Source of the DNA: Pomacea canaliculata
Taxonomy: Eukaryota; Mollusca; Gastropoda; Architaenioglossa; Ampullariidae
Length of the DNA stretch: 64,000 bases
NCBI RefSeq assembly: GCF_003073045.1
Contig: NC_037593.1
Location: 17,598,725 to 17,662,724, forward strand
Direction: 5' to 3'
The notes under the pieces are model-generated. The model was given only the letters and a program-made list of their open reading frames with translations. It ran no database searches and was not told where the DNA came from. Below, piece by piece: positions 38,209 to 49,992 of this stretch; positions within the stretch are counted from its first letter, which is position 1; the number at the start of each line of letters is the position of its first letter. The translations under genes and the position numbers were made by a program.

Positions 38209-41200
38209 TCTCTTTTTTGGGCAGGACGCCTGCTTTCAGGACTGACTGTCGATGGTTTTCACCGGTTACTCCGGTTTTTATTCAACTCTGTGTATTTGTG
38301 TAGTGTAATGTGTGTTGTTTTCATGCTTGAAAAGAGAGTTGTATTCATAGAGTCGGTACATTGTCAGTGGAGAACAAAACTCAAAATAAAGCGGTCAGGT
38401 AGTGAACCTATTCACGTTCAGCAGTCGAGATAAAACAACAGTCTGTGTAGTACACCATCAAATCACAGACACGTTCAAAACTTACTTTTCCAAAGTTAAC
38501 TTTCAACACTGTAAACTCAACACCAAATGTTTATTTATTTTGTTGTTCGTTTTTACATAAATCACAACTTTTTCTTTTCCATTAAACATGAGGCAGACGC
38601 CGACCTGCTCATTGTGGACGGTGTCGTATCATGTTTACCTCACGACACGTCTTTTGCCTACTTCCCTTCTCTCTACACAGGCCCCTCTTTCTGAATAGAA
38701 AAAAAACAAACCCAGCGAACTACAGAAATGACCCTCCCACCCTTCCACCCCGGTTTGTTTGATGTTGTACTGTAGGTTTGGTCACGTGGTATGGCTGTGA
38801 ATAGCTAGGGGTACTACCGGTTTGATGGAGCACGATCTTCATGTCAGAAAAAGTCTTTATCCAACAGTTCAGTGAAGTACTTCACAGATGATCACCTGTA
38901 ATCCAAAGACTTGTTAATTCTACCTTGTATCATAAAAAGTTTCTCTATTGTAGGGTGGCTGAGAGTAATTTTTGTACTTTGCGATAGAATGTTACGGATT
39001 GCTCTGTCGTATTTAAGAAGTTAAATTATCTTCGATTAAATAAATTGTAAAAACAAGTACAGTTCGTACTTTGACAGACGGGCAGGTCGCACTTTACATT
39101 TACTGTACCCGACCCTCACGAACAGGACTGACTGTATCTCCTGATGACGCACCTGCCGTTAGAAGAACCTCTCGTTCAAAAAAGAATTAAAACTAAAACA
39201 TAATGAAGTGATTTTTTTTTTAGTTTAATCCATGTTCAAGTACAATAGCTAAAGAGTCTTGGAGTGACATCATTGCCAGGAATCCTCTGTGTCTCTTCAC
39301 AAGTCTCCTCACCTTGTTGAGGACATAGAGGAGAGATAGGATTAACCCCAAGTGTTGACAGGACAAGTTTACACATACATGATTCGATGATGTTTACATT
39401 CTATGATTCGGTCTGAGACAGGTTTGAGCAAGTCGTCTGAAAATATAGATTTAGGGTTAACTTCTGGGTATGGACAACAGGTAGACAAACACTTCATCAA
39501 GTGTATAAACACTGAACCTATCGAGAACGGATTAACATCTTGAGGAGGGTTGTTTTCCATGGAACTCTCAGACGATCAGCCTGCGTTGTCTTAGAACAAG
39601 CGATGGCATCAAAGGGTACCAGGACGAAGGGTAATCTAGTCGAGAAGCTCGATGATAGATAATAGATATGCTAATTAAAGACAACAATGGTGAAAGTGGC
39701 TTGTTCAATGGTCAGCAACATAAGCTATTCGCACCTCAGTGGTTTTGCTAATGTTATTACAATGATGATAAAATTTAGAGCAAAGAATTCCTGTTTGGGG
39801 TGTTTGTTTTCTTTTTATGTGATATGTCACTATATGTAATAAATGCTGTCTCTCACACACAAACACAAAGCAATGATAAAATACTTGCTGCTGAGAGGTG
39901 AGATACCCACATCAACATTGTGGCTTGACATTCATTGTTTGTGTTTTCATCTTTGAAATAGGATCTATGGACATTACAGCTTTCTTTTAACCCTTTAGAG
40001 CTCGTTCAGTTGCCAGACGCGTCACCGGAAGTGTCACTCCACACGCACGTCACGGCTGGCCTCCAGCAGCACCTCACGGCGCGCACGTCACAGCCATCAG
40101 AGCGCGGGTTGCGGAGGGCAGAGCGCACATCGTGCAGCGTACATCGGCCGCCTGGAGACTCTGGCGTCGTGTCCATGGGAAAGTCTTATCGACTGAGTAA
40201 AGTCGGACTTAATTTTATGTCAACAGCGGAATAGTCGCCTGGAACGACAGGTGAATGTTTAACCAATGATAAGCAGACAAGGGTAATGATGGAGTCGCAT
40301 GTAGAAGGCGGAGTCCACAACTCTCCGTTGTCATTACCTTCCCTGATAAATTAAGCCCCCGTTTCTGTAGAGCAGCTTCTGGGCGGACAGATGACATTTT
40401 CTAGTCATAGACCTGAACAGGCCTCGGTCCAGCACACTTTTACTACCCCAGAACAAGTTGTTCATTTTTTTGTTATAAAGTTAAAATATCTTTGAAAATA
40501 AAATTCTGTTCGATCTGAGCTATGGCAGGCTCCAGACCTTATAGCTGAACCGCAAATCCTGAAAACGAGTCAAACGTGCTTCTGCAACTGTTATAGTTTG
40601 CTGCAACGACCTAACCCTACGCAGGCCTACCCGTCCTCCCCACCAGACGTGTCTCCACCACCTTCCAGGCAAGGGAGATTCAGTGAGGAGGGGTGTCGTC
40701 GAAACCAATTGGAGGTGTTTACTTGACAACTGTCAGACTTGGTGGTAATGTTATGTTAAATAAAAAAAAAATTAATTTGTTTGGGAAGAAGGGGAGAGAC
40801 ACGTGTCCCGGTGACTCATGCGCTGACCTCCGGTGCCTGCCACAGCCGGTGACAGGTGGTGGTGGTGACAGAGGGAAAGGGGAGAAGAGCTTGAAGAAGA
40901 CAAGAAGGAAAAGAAGTGAGGGGAGAGAAAGGGTTGGTGGGTGATACAAAAGTAGCGGTCCCCATCTTGGTAGCCGCGAAGCTCGACTACCTGACTTTCG
41001 GACTGCGCTAGGAGTAGTTAAAATGATTCGCTGATTAACTGCTCTATTCATCTCTCCCAAACAGGTGTGGCATCTCGTTGGCTCTGCCCTCCAGGTGGTC
41101 TTGGGGAGGTACGATAGCCAAAAAAGGTACACCTGTCAGGTGTGGTGGGCAGCAGTCTTGTTGTGCAGACAGGTTAATGGAAATGACAAAGATAGTGGTT

Positions 41201-41289
41201 GATGCAGCAGCTATAGCGGTTGTGAAACTGTGTGATAGCTGCTGTGTCCAATACTTATTTGACTTTTCTGCTCTCTTTTGTTATTCAGA

Positions 41290-41370
41290 CTGGGTCAGAA
41301 TAAGGTCTTCTGGTTAGTGCGCTCCATTTCTGAGCTGGAGGTCTAAGGTTCGAAGCTCACCAGGGCTTAT
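41290..41370 (+). repeat. tRNA-like segment, probably SINE head
   Basis: Contains TGGTTAGTGCGC (box A-like), a possible anticodon stem CTCCA/TGGAG and GGTTCGAAGC (box B-like, a good match). The anticodon loop would be nine bases and no clean acceptor stem forms, so a functional tRNA is unlikely. Confidence 0.4.
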
Positions 41371-41724
41371 GACCTCAAGACTCTTTCCCTTACCTCCAAC
41401 ATTTTTCCCCCGTCGCCGCTTCTCATGCCACTGCCCACCTGCGGTGTCTGGTTTATCAGAAATAGAATGACCAATGAAACAGTATCCGTTTTACATCTGA
41501 AGGTGGTCTGACTCAGCCATAACATCAGGTTTACTACAAAATATAATCTGTACATGTACATAGTACTGATTCTGTGTACGACCTGTTCACTTTCGCTCAA
41601 ACAATCGTGGTTGATGGTCCTTGTCAGTCTATGTGCTCTCCCAAGCTACCGATATCGGTCAAGGGACGAATGACAGATGACTCCCCTAGAGAGTGAGACT
41701 AGTGCATTTTCCTTTTTATGACGA

Positions 41725-42392
41725 CAGTACAAGATACTATTTCGTCAGATCTGGGTGAATGCACTCGATCCTCCCTTTGTCGGGATACACGTAAGCAAAC
41801 ATCAACATCCAATTGTTGCTGATGGCGCTTGAGACTGAAACATATTTGAAAGTCTGCCAGTGGCCGACCCCGACCTGTAGTCGGTTTGACCTTTGTCGCA
41901 GACACGGAGATAACTGCGTACGAGGGGCATGGGAGGTAACCCGCCGTCCCTCATTGCGGTAAGAGGCTTTGTTTAATTAACGTCTTCAGGACCGGAACGA
42001 CGGCGACCTGAAGGTGTGATGGCGGCTTTGTCTGGCTACCTGTCAGGTATTGCAGGAATCCTCGGGTGGCTGAGGACAGGTGCAGACACTGAACTTTACC
42101 TCACCTGGTCTGTAACCTGGAATTTTCTCCTAGCAGAACATCTCTTTCCCGTTATTTCTGTGTAAATAGAACCATAGTCTTATATCTCCGTCACACATAC
42201 GCCCGTGATAATACTGTATAATTTTTTTATAAGCTATGTAGAACTCGGAAAGTTGCCACTGGGATTGCTTTACACATCTCTCTACACAGTGCATATGTCT
42301 TTATATGATGACTGGGTAACAGAGCAAGATATTATTTCGTCACATCTGTAAATTTCTCGGGATACACGCACGCAAACATCAACATCCACATG
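41725..42392. repeat. Pair of diverged direct repeats
   Basis: Segments at about 41725-41810 and 42315-42392 share AAGATACTATTTCGTCA-like sequence, then CGGGATACACG and GCAAACATCAACATCC. The spacing between blocks differs. This is a local duplication of roughly 80 bases, about 590 bases apart. Confidence 0.65.
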
Positions 42393-43620
42393 TTCGTTTT
42401 TCTGTCGACTGTCTACAAAACAACAACATAAATTAAGATTCAACACGTTCAAATGATGTGCTCCGATCTTTCCATTAATTTCGATATTTCAGATATTTAC
42501 AGCAATAATTCGTACATGACCACCTAAAGGGACAGAACTCTTCTAGGCAGGAGTTATGTGCCTTGTTGTTGCCCTCCACCATCTCCCCCAAACGTTTTGA
42601 CGGCGGATCCCTAAACAGCCGCACATACTAAGGGAGGCTACGCCATAAATGTTGGCCACTAGTAAATCAGCGGTTATCTCCCCTGAATAATATATTACAG
42701 CCACACACGTGAGGGCCAGTCTTTAAAAAAAATGTTTTCTCTCTGTATCCTCACCTTCACTTCCACACTTCCTCCCCTAAAAAAAACAAACAAACAAACA
42801 ATCAAAAAAATGAAAATTATTGCTATACGTTATTTGATGTTTTTTTCATCGAGATGACAAGAAGTAAAATTTGGATGTAAACATAGCTGCACCCACGTGC
42901 GATTCCATGTGCCATGAAACAGAATCCAAACAATAAAATCGCACAATATTTAAAAGGGAACTCCAGTCAGCCTTTTTAAAAATGGTTTATGCATTTATGT
43001 GGGTGGTGTAAGGGTGTGGGGATGCTGGCCCGTTAAAATTAAAGCTTGGGTCGGTTGTGAACGCTGATTGCAATTTTTTTTAAAATCACACAGAATAGTC
43101 AATAGTTCAAGTATGTACCGCTTGCAAGCCATCATGTGTTATGTGGAATTTGAAATAAGGATACATGTTTTTTATAATCGTTATTTCCAAGATCAGGTTA
43201 AAAAATAAAAACTCTTGGCTGCTTCAGTATGATTTGTAGACGGGATGGACAGAGTGCACTGAGTGGTGTTGCTTTGAAGTCATGGCCGACCCTGCCTCCT
43301 TGTCGCTGATGTCATTCAGCATTGCATCGTGTGTAGTATCTCCTGGCCACGATTTCAGACTGGTCGCTAGTGATGGTCTGAAATAGATACAACGCACAAA
43401 CATCTTACACTTTGTCTGGAATGACGAACGATGGCACACACACGCACACGATGTGAGATATCACGGAACAAGACGAGAAAATGGAAGAGAAAAGTAATTT
43501 GTTTTAGCGATAAGACTCAGACAGACGGACAAAAAGACAAACTGGCATAAAAAGAAAGTAGGGAAGGAAGAAGAAGAAAGCAAGAAGGTCGGGGAGGAGA
43601 AAGAGGTCCGGTGAGGTGCC

Positions 43621-44572
43621 TCAGCTACTGACGCTGCGCATGGAGTCATCAGGCAGCACCTCCCTCACGATGTTGACCAAGCTCTCTCCCGGGGAAGTCC
43701 TGAGCTGACGCACAACCATCTTCTTGAGTTCCGCGTCCAGGGTGATCACCACCTGGCGCACACAGAAAGACGAGCGAGTTAACCATGGAACTGGGTGGAG
43801 ATGGGTGGGTGGGAGGACGGGTATGGGTATGGGTATGGGATCAGGATCATATCAATCAAACCACAGGACGCTAAATTGTATTTTTACACACAGACACATT
43901 TGCAAGATGCTCAACCTGCATATTTGAATGCATGGACGAACATTAGAAGCGGAAGAAAATGAAAACCAGACATTACCTTTACCAATTTGCCATCGAAGGA
44001 TTTGATCTCAAAAGGCTTTTGTATCTGGAAGTTGATCTCCTTTGCTTTGATGGGTGTGCTGATGCGGATGGTCCAGTTATCTCCATCTCGCAAGATCTCC
44101 TCGAAGGTGCCCAGGTTGAGACTCAGCCTGCGCCTCAAGTGACTGACACCTGGCGGACGCCAATTAATTAACAGGAAGACAAAGTTGTGTGACAGGTGCA
44201 TGCAGCCTTTCAATACATGGTCATTTACAACGCTATTAAATTTTCGTGATAAAATAAACAAACAACACAACCACCGCTTGCAACCTCAGTGGTTGTAAGG
44301 TCCTGTCTACATCTTTCCACCTGACTATGTAATTTAAAAATGTTCATGATAACAAATTGATGTTGCAATGGAAAAAAAAAGATTGGTAGACGTGGCACTG
44401 TACCTAAATCTTGCAAAAACTCGTCGAAAAACTCCGACGACTGCAGCCTCCACATGCCCAGCACCGAGCCGTAGAACGCAGGCCGCTTGACGATTGCCTT
44501 CGATGACCCGGGCTGCTCTTCATTATCACTAGTCGATGAGTCCGATTCCGCGTCCTCTGAGCACGGAGACAG

Positions 44573-44609
<37 letters not shown>

Positions 44610-44617
44610 CCACCCAT
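43621..44617 (-). CDS. Fatty-acid-binding-protein-like (calycin) gene
   Basis: FABPs are small cytosolic beta-barrels that carry fatty acids and related lipids. Minus-strand exons are 44617-44404, 44149-43977 and 43752-43621, joined in phase to 172 aa. The family signature near the first helices is GMWRLQSSEFFDEFLQDLG, like the FABP GTWKLxxSExFDEYMKxLG. Exon 2 is 173 nt, the length and phase usual for FABP exon 2, and encodes the first beta strands. The last exon encodes VVITLDAELKKMVVRQL and ends DDSMRSVSS; at 44 codons it is shorter than the two usual last exons together (about 51). The N terminus is odd: MGG, twelve Asp, then an acidic Ser-rich stretch, about 50 residues not found in ordinary FABPs. 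The Asp run is a GAT microsatellite next to a SINE, so the true start may lie elsewhere, for example in an upstream exon. Confidence 0.78.
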
Positions 44618-44642
44618 CACCCATCACCCATCACCCATCACC

Positions 44643-44675
<33 letters not shown>

Positions 44676-44702
44676 TCACCCATCACCATCATCATCATCA
44701 TC
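44577..44702. repeat. (ATC)n and (CCATCAC)n microsatellites
   Basis: An (ATC)n run, tandem CCATCAC units, then another (ATC)n run. The first encodes the poly-Asp of the FABP-like gene on the minus strand. The array abuts SINE copy B. Confidence 0.95.
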
Positions 44703-44830
44703 TGGGCACAACGGTTATCGCCTGTCACCAATACAGTGAGGGTTGGCTGTTCCCCTCGGTTCACGACAATTATTAGTTGCTATTTCTACAACCTGTACCG
44801 ACTACGACTGACCTTTTGCTCCCAAAGCTA
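44703..44830 (+). mobile_element. tRNA-derived SINE (copy B, decayed)
   Basis: Shares AACGGTTATCGCCTGTCACC and the CAATACAGTGAGGGTTGGC block with the other copies. Box B is decayed (TCGGTTCACGA). The start of the head is lost in the microsatellite. Confidence 0.65.
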
Positions 44831-45801
44831 AGGGTTTCCTTAGTTTATCTTTCTGTTCTTCAACCATTTTCAGCCGGCCATTGTTAACGTCGGCCTGCTG
44901 AAAGTCCGCAGCAGCGTGGGGGTGTGTCCTCACACCTGTCACACCTGTCACACCTGGCGGCATGAACACAACCCTCATGCACGAAGTCCCTCGCCCAACA
45001 TCCACAGCTGGCCATCCACTGGACGCAGGAAGCTTGGCCGAGATTGTCCAGAAATAGCGGAAGACAATCTGTCTCTAGTTTTCAAAAACACGACCGACGG
45101 CTATATTCAAAAACAAGAGAATATAACAGATGAAAATACACACAGGCATGCACGCAAGCAAACACATAAACACACAAAACACACATATTAATATTTGGTT
45201 ACCTGAAGATTAAAGACTAGTATCTTCTGAATAAGGCGTGCGTACATATGTTTTACGATATTGTGTTACTTACACACCTACTAGTATAAACTAAAGTTCA
45301 CACACACAAACACATGTATGAATATACATATTTCTCATAAGCCCACTTGTGGTAGTTCAATCCTCGCACGTAACTTTTGCTTTCTTAGAGAAGGAAAGAG
45401 GAAGAAGATAAAGCAATGATATTTTTATTTATCACTTCTATGATCTGTGTCACTGTAGATAGGAGGATAAATAAGTAAACAACAATGTGTACACCCCGAT
45501 TCACGACTCTGTCGCTTGACTAACACGTGAGATGGAGATGAAAGCTGAACTCAGGGTGGAAGTGCAGGGCGACTGACGTACCTCAGGCACAAGAATGGAA
45601 CAGTGGCAGACATTGCTGTCCTCGCGGCGGCCAGGCTGGAGATGGAGACATTAGGATGTGGGACAGAGTTGGTGCGGACAGCGCCGCGTGTCTACAGGCG
45701 CGCAGTGGAGGCCAGCATTGTGACACAGGGACTCTCGGGCATGACTGGCACTGCCATCATTCCTGCGTCATGTGTGACATATTGAAGCTTTGAAAAAAAA
45801 C

Positions 45802-45847
45802 TGACGTCATGCAGACAAGTTTGACGTCATATCGATTTGTGACGTCG
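45802..45847. promoter_or_regulatory. Cluster of three CRE-type sites
   Basis: Two perfect TGACGTCA palindromes (45802-45809 and 45822-45829) and a near match TGACGTCG (45840-45847) lie 20 and 18 bases apart. TGACGTCA is the CREB/ATF consensus. The cluster is about 1.2 kb upstream of the FABP-like start, so it may be part of that gene's promoter. The site identity is read directly; the function is inferred. Confidence 0.5.
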
Positions 45848-46332
45848 CCTATCTCTCCCTCTCTCTCTTTCTCGTACGCACGCATGCACGCACTCTCTCA
45901 CACTCTCAGACACACATGCATGCACGCACACTCTCCCACATCTACACACTGACACACACACACATGCAGGCACTGAAAGGCAAGTACACGCTGCCTGTTG
46001 ACACTAACAGGTGTCGCTGTACACTATAAACCACGAAGCTTCCTGATGATTCTCCAGACATTGGTCATGTGACTGGCTGCTATAATCTGGAGGAAGTGTT
46101 GTGTGACATCACGGACTGCACTTGAGAGATTTTTCAGACGACAGTTACATCGTCAAAGCGGATATCTGCACTAAAGCTGCTGAACATCCACGGGAAGAGA
46201 GACTTAAAAACCGTCTGTCATCGATCCCAGCGAGGATCCGGTCTGACGGCTTAGAACATGTCTGCCAGGGTAAAGTTGTCAGAACGGACAGGAAATGGTA
46301 AGACGACAGATGAGCGATCGTCAAATATCAAG

Positions 46333-46486
46333 CGATCCTACACGCAGGATCCTCCCAGTCCCTTATCTTTCATGTGAACGATCCTACACTCAGTCCTACA
46401 GGATCCTCCCAGTCCCTTATCTTTCGTGTGAACGATCCTACACTCAGTCCTACAGGATCCTCACAGTCCCTTATCTTTCATCTGAA
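46333..46486. repeat. 54-bp tandem repeat, three units
   Basis: Units 46379-46432 and 46433-46486 are 54 bases each and nearly identical (CGATCCTACACTCAGTCCTA at the start, CAGTCCCTTATCTTTC later). A first unit, 46333-46378, lacks 8 bases. As 54 is a multiple of three, an 18-residue repeat stays open in one frame, but nothing suggests it is translated. Confidence 0.9.
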
Positions 46487-46640
46487 CGAAATGTATTCAC
46501 ACATTGTGTAATCATATTTTTGTGGGAGAGAATTCAGTCTGTTGCGATTTTCTCCAAATCTTTTCACTCTACAATGGCTTGGCCGAATGAATAAGAGTGT
46601 GTATGTGTGTTTGTGTTTGTGTGTGTGTGAGGGGGGAGGG

Positions 46641-46690
46641 ATTGTGTTTTACGCCGAGCCAGCAACTAAGGCTACATCACGCCCTGAACT
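46641..46690 (-). repeat. SINE tail fragment
   Basis: The reverse complement of the SINE body motif, reading TTTTACGCCGAGCCAGCAAC on the plus strand. Only the tail portion is present. Confidence 0.6.
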
Positions 46691-47855
46691 GTAACCATGC
46701 AAACTAAACCAGCTTAAACCCTATGATTTGGGGGGAATGTCACATACAAGGTTAATTCTCCGAATTCCTCCTTAGGTTAAACTAGCCTAGGTGTAAGTAT
46801 TTATATCTAGCATAACTAAATTGAGTTACTGCCTTTTATGTTTTGCATTTTTTTGCTTTTCCAAGAGATATAAGTTAAACGTTTCTGAGCGATTCAGCTC
46901 ATTTATGATAATTTCAGTTCTATCAATAGATCGTACGCCTCCCGCTCCATTTTATGATTGCATCGGCCTGTCATAAATCACTAGCAGCATGGCGAGTCTG
47001 GGCTGCACGAAGATGTCATGTTAACCTGTCTCCAACAGCAACATCCACTGCTAGTAATCTGATTACAACAAGCAACCGGAGGTCGTGGTTTCCTGTCTTT
47101 CAGTTTGACAGACAAAGTTCAGTGAAATGTTTAACGAGTCAGCGAACTGCGACCGCTAATGGTAAAATGATGAATAGTACTCAGCAATAGCAGTAGAAAC
47201 ATTTAAAAAAATTGCGTTTTTGTGAGATCCGAAAAGTCAGTTATCTCTGCTGAACTGCAGTCACGTGATGTAACACGTGACACGTTGGTGCAAATTAATG
47301 AACACATCGGTTTTGTTTGCGTATGTGCGGTAATCTGACCAAAGTCAATTGAGTTGTTGTTGTACTTTCGCGTTTTAACACAAGCTATTTTCGATTAAAT
47401 TTTTGTGGAAAAAATGTGTGTGCAGCTCTAACATTCCGTTTGTGTGGAAAATTCGCACACCACAAGGAAACATTGCTATTTCCCTGCGCCAAACACGAAC
47501 TACCTGCAGCTTTTGTTGGGGTTGGGGCGAGAGAGAGAAGAAAAAAGACGAGTCTTTATTTACGAGGGTGGTAGAAAAAGCAAAGCCTGTTTTTGGTTTT
47601 TTTTAACTTCTAGCCCTCGCCCTACACTGGGGACGAATAAAGCAAGTTACTAAACTGATGTAGGAGAATACAGGTATGGCACTAATAGTGTGCTTGTAAA
47701 AAATATGCTGAGACTGTGTACAAGTTACTACCGTCAATAATATCACCTAACAGTTCGTGGCTCAGTACTTCCATTATTGGTCGAGTGCCAACGTGGATGT
47801 TGGAAATGGGTGGCTAGATTCATTTTCTCTTTTGCGTAGTTAGTAAAATTGTCAG

Positions 47856-47911
47856 GTTGTTTGTTTGTTTGTTTGTTTGTTTGTTTGTTTGTTTGTTTGT
47901 TTGTTTGTTTG
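47856..47911. repeat. (GTTT)n microsatellite
   Basis: About 14 uninterrupted GTTT units. Confidence 0.95.
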
Positions 47912-48074
47912 AGTTGAATGCCATGTGATTTAGTTCAGCCCATGACTAAAGATTGTTTGTACTGTAGGACGTAGGTGCTCAGTTGTGTGTATATTGTGCT
48001 GTCGTTTACAAACATTTGACACAGGGGAGAGAAAAAAACCTCATTAATATAGATAGTGAGACATTTGGTTATTT

Positions 48075-48215
48075 ACAGCGACCCAAGGTCTATTTCGAGA
48101 AAGGAAACAAGGCACTGGATGCTCTCGGTTCTTAGTTTATGTAATTTTAGTTTTCTGACGAACAGATGATGATCCACAACGTCGAAAGCATTGACAATAT
48201 CTAGAAACAAACCAG
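48075..48215 (-). mobile_element. Non-LTR retrotransposon reverse transcriptase fragment
   Basis: The minus strand encodes FSGLFLDIVNAFDVVDHH followed by LFVRKLKLHKL and a stretch like the usual SWFxSYL segment. This matches the conserved FxDxxKAFDxVDH block of LINE reverse transcriptases. It is a short internal piece; flanking coding sequence is lost. Confidence 0.65.
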
Positions 48216-49498
48216 AAAATTGACTGTCGCTAGTGTCGCCATTGCTCTGTCATAGATGTGAACCCTGTGTACTCACACCCTATGTAAACCCACATCTTAC
48301 CTGATGGTCAGTGCCCACCCGTAAAGTATACATACTGTGATTGTCCTGCATCACCTTGGGACAGTCTTTCATAACTTGTTTGCGAACAGCAAGGAAAGTA
48401 CACAACGCGTGTTCTTAGGTTTTGAACATAACCTCCGTTGTTTCTTGAATAAGGAAGATATTGAAGTCTGAGCTGAAAATTCTGGAGACGAGAGATAGAA
48501 GTCGAGAGGAAAAGACTGGAGACGGGAGAAGGAAGTGATTAAATCGAAGTGAAGTTTCTTTGCAAAGATTTAAGAATACTCTACAGGGACTGATTCGACC
48601 AAAGACTTTTCCATGAGTGGCGAGGAAGAAGAGTTTTGTAAGTACACGTATTCAGGTTTACACACTCGTTCAGTGTCAGAAGCAATTGCAGATTTGTTGA
48701 GATCTTTTTGGATACTTGGCCCAAAACAGGTCAGGTTGTATTTTTTTTATAAATTTTATTAATTTGTCGTCCTGTCTGTGGGGAAGAAAGAGTCATAACT
48801 CTGACTCTGATAGTTTTTACAAAGTATGAAAGGCCATGAAAGTATTTGTAGCAAAATATGTTTATTAAATATGTTTATTATCTTGAAGGTTGTATTTTTA
48901 TTGTCCAAAGTATGTTTCAACACTCTTGATTCATGCTCAGTCTCTTCTGCATTAAAATCGCATACAGTTGTACCAGTACACAGCTCAGCATCTCAACGAC
49001 TAAAGACTAGACATGATATCGTTAATTAAAACAATTAATGTAGAAAATCATTACAGTGCTGATTTTAATGCCAAGTAAAATGTTTTCATCGCCACATACC
49101 GGACCAAGAGAAATGATGAAGATGCTCAGCTATTTATCGTTCTTACTTTCTTCACATTCTCTATACATACCTTGAGATGTGGTAACATGCCCATGGAAAA
49201 CTGCTCAATGATGATTAGATGTTTTCATAGGATGACGGATCGTATTTCTCCTCTCCTCCACGTGGACGCGTGACACTTGAAATGCGATGGCGCTGGACGC
49301 TTTCTATCGCTCAAAAATTGGTATATGAAGTGGAAAGCGTTTCTGTAATATTGCAGAAAGGACATTTTTCCCTAACATCCTTCGTCACTTTAAAAAAAAA
49401 AAAAAGTAAAAAAGAAAAAAGTAAAAAGCAGACGATCCTCCTCCACACTCAATGACTGCACCCTAGACAGTTGCCGAGCTCGTCTGATGGTAGAGAGG

Positions 49499-49550
49499 GT
49501 TACACCTGGTCACACCTGGTCACACCTGGCTACACCTGGTTACACCTGCT
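49499..49550. repeat. 11-bp tandem repeat
   Basis: Five diverged units of CACACCTGGTC or close variants, with a related short run (CACACCTGT) at 44938-44957. Confidence 0.75.
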
Positions 49551-49992
49551 AAATGTCCTTGTGACAGACGCTACCTTCCGCCCTGGTTGATGGCCACTCG
49601 TCTGTCTTCAATCTCTTAGCTTAGCAATCTTTTATTTCCTTCTCTCACTGTCTGTCATGTCCGTCCGTCTGTCCATCCGTCTGTCTCGGCGCTGAGGAAG
49701 TGGTAAATAGAAGAAGACTCGGGATAGACGTAATGGTCCAGTAGTTGACATGTCATTTCTACGAGAAAGCTTCTAATTACCTTGTGAATTGTTCACACTA
49801 CAGGCGTTCGATGTTATGATTTCTGGAATGAAAGCAGGTTGGTCGATTTCCTATTAAGACCAATCTCAGTTAACCTTTGTTTTGGTGGATTCTCTTTATA
49901 GAGAAGATTTACATTATATATATATCTACACATATATGTTTATATACATTTATATCCGTACATATCCTCTACTTTGAATATTTTCACTGCAG

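Larger units (their letters stand above)
29451..43620. other. 14-kb gene-free stretch upstream of OSR
   Basis: I find no exon with recognisable protein content. 29.5-34.2 kb is very AT-rich with A or T runs. 34.4-36.1 kb is GC-rich with a CAG repeat (34502-34523), and its open frames occur on both strands, as expected from composition. 37.0-38.1 kb and 40.0-42.1 kb are moderately GC-rich. Two tRNA-like segments (38124, 41290) and a short duplicated segment (41725/42315) are listed separately. Developmental regulators often have large flanking regulatory domains, so enhancers are plausible but not shown. Confidence 0.5.
44831..49992. other. Intergenic between FABP-like gene and receptor array
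   Basis: No complete gene is recognised. The contents seen are listed as separate entries: a CRE cluster, a 54-bp tandem repeat, a SINE fragment, a GTTT repeat, a LINE fragment and an 11-bp repeat. A short exon-like segment, MSGEEEEF followed by a GTAAGT donor at about 48614-48639, is too short to call. Sequence similar to receptor copy 2 introns begins near 49800. Confidence 0.5.

Noticed and set aside
41290-41370. Functional tRNA gene
   Set aside because: Box A and B are good but no acceptor stem pairs and the anticodon loop is too long; a SINE head is more likely.
44225-44739. Polyserine and polyhistidine open frames on the plus strand
   Set aside because: They are the ATC microsatellite read in other frames.
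45603-45785. 60-aa frame rich in Ala and Val near the CRE cluster
   Set aside because: Short, with no similarity recognised and no splice context; it could be an exon but nothing supports it.
46300-46600. CRISPR-like array
   Set aside because: Units are directly adjacent without unique spacers, and the DNA is clearly eukaryotic; it is a tandem repeat.
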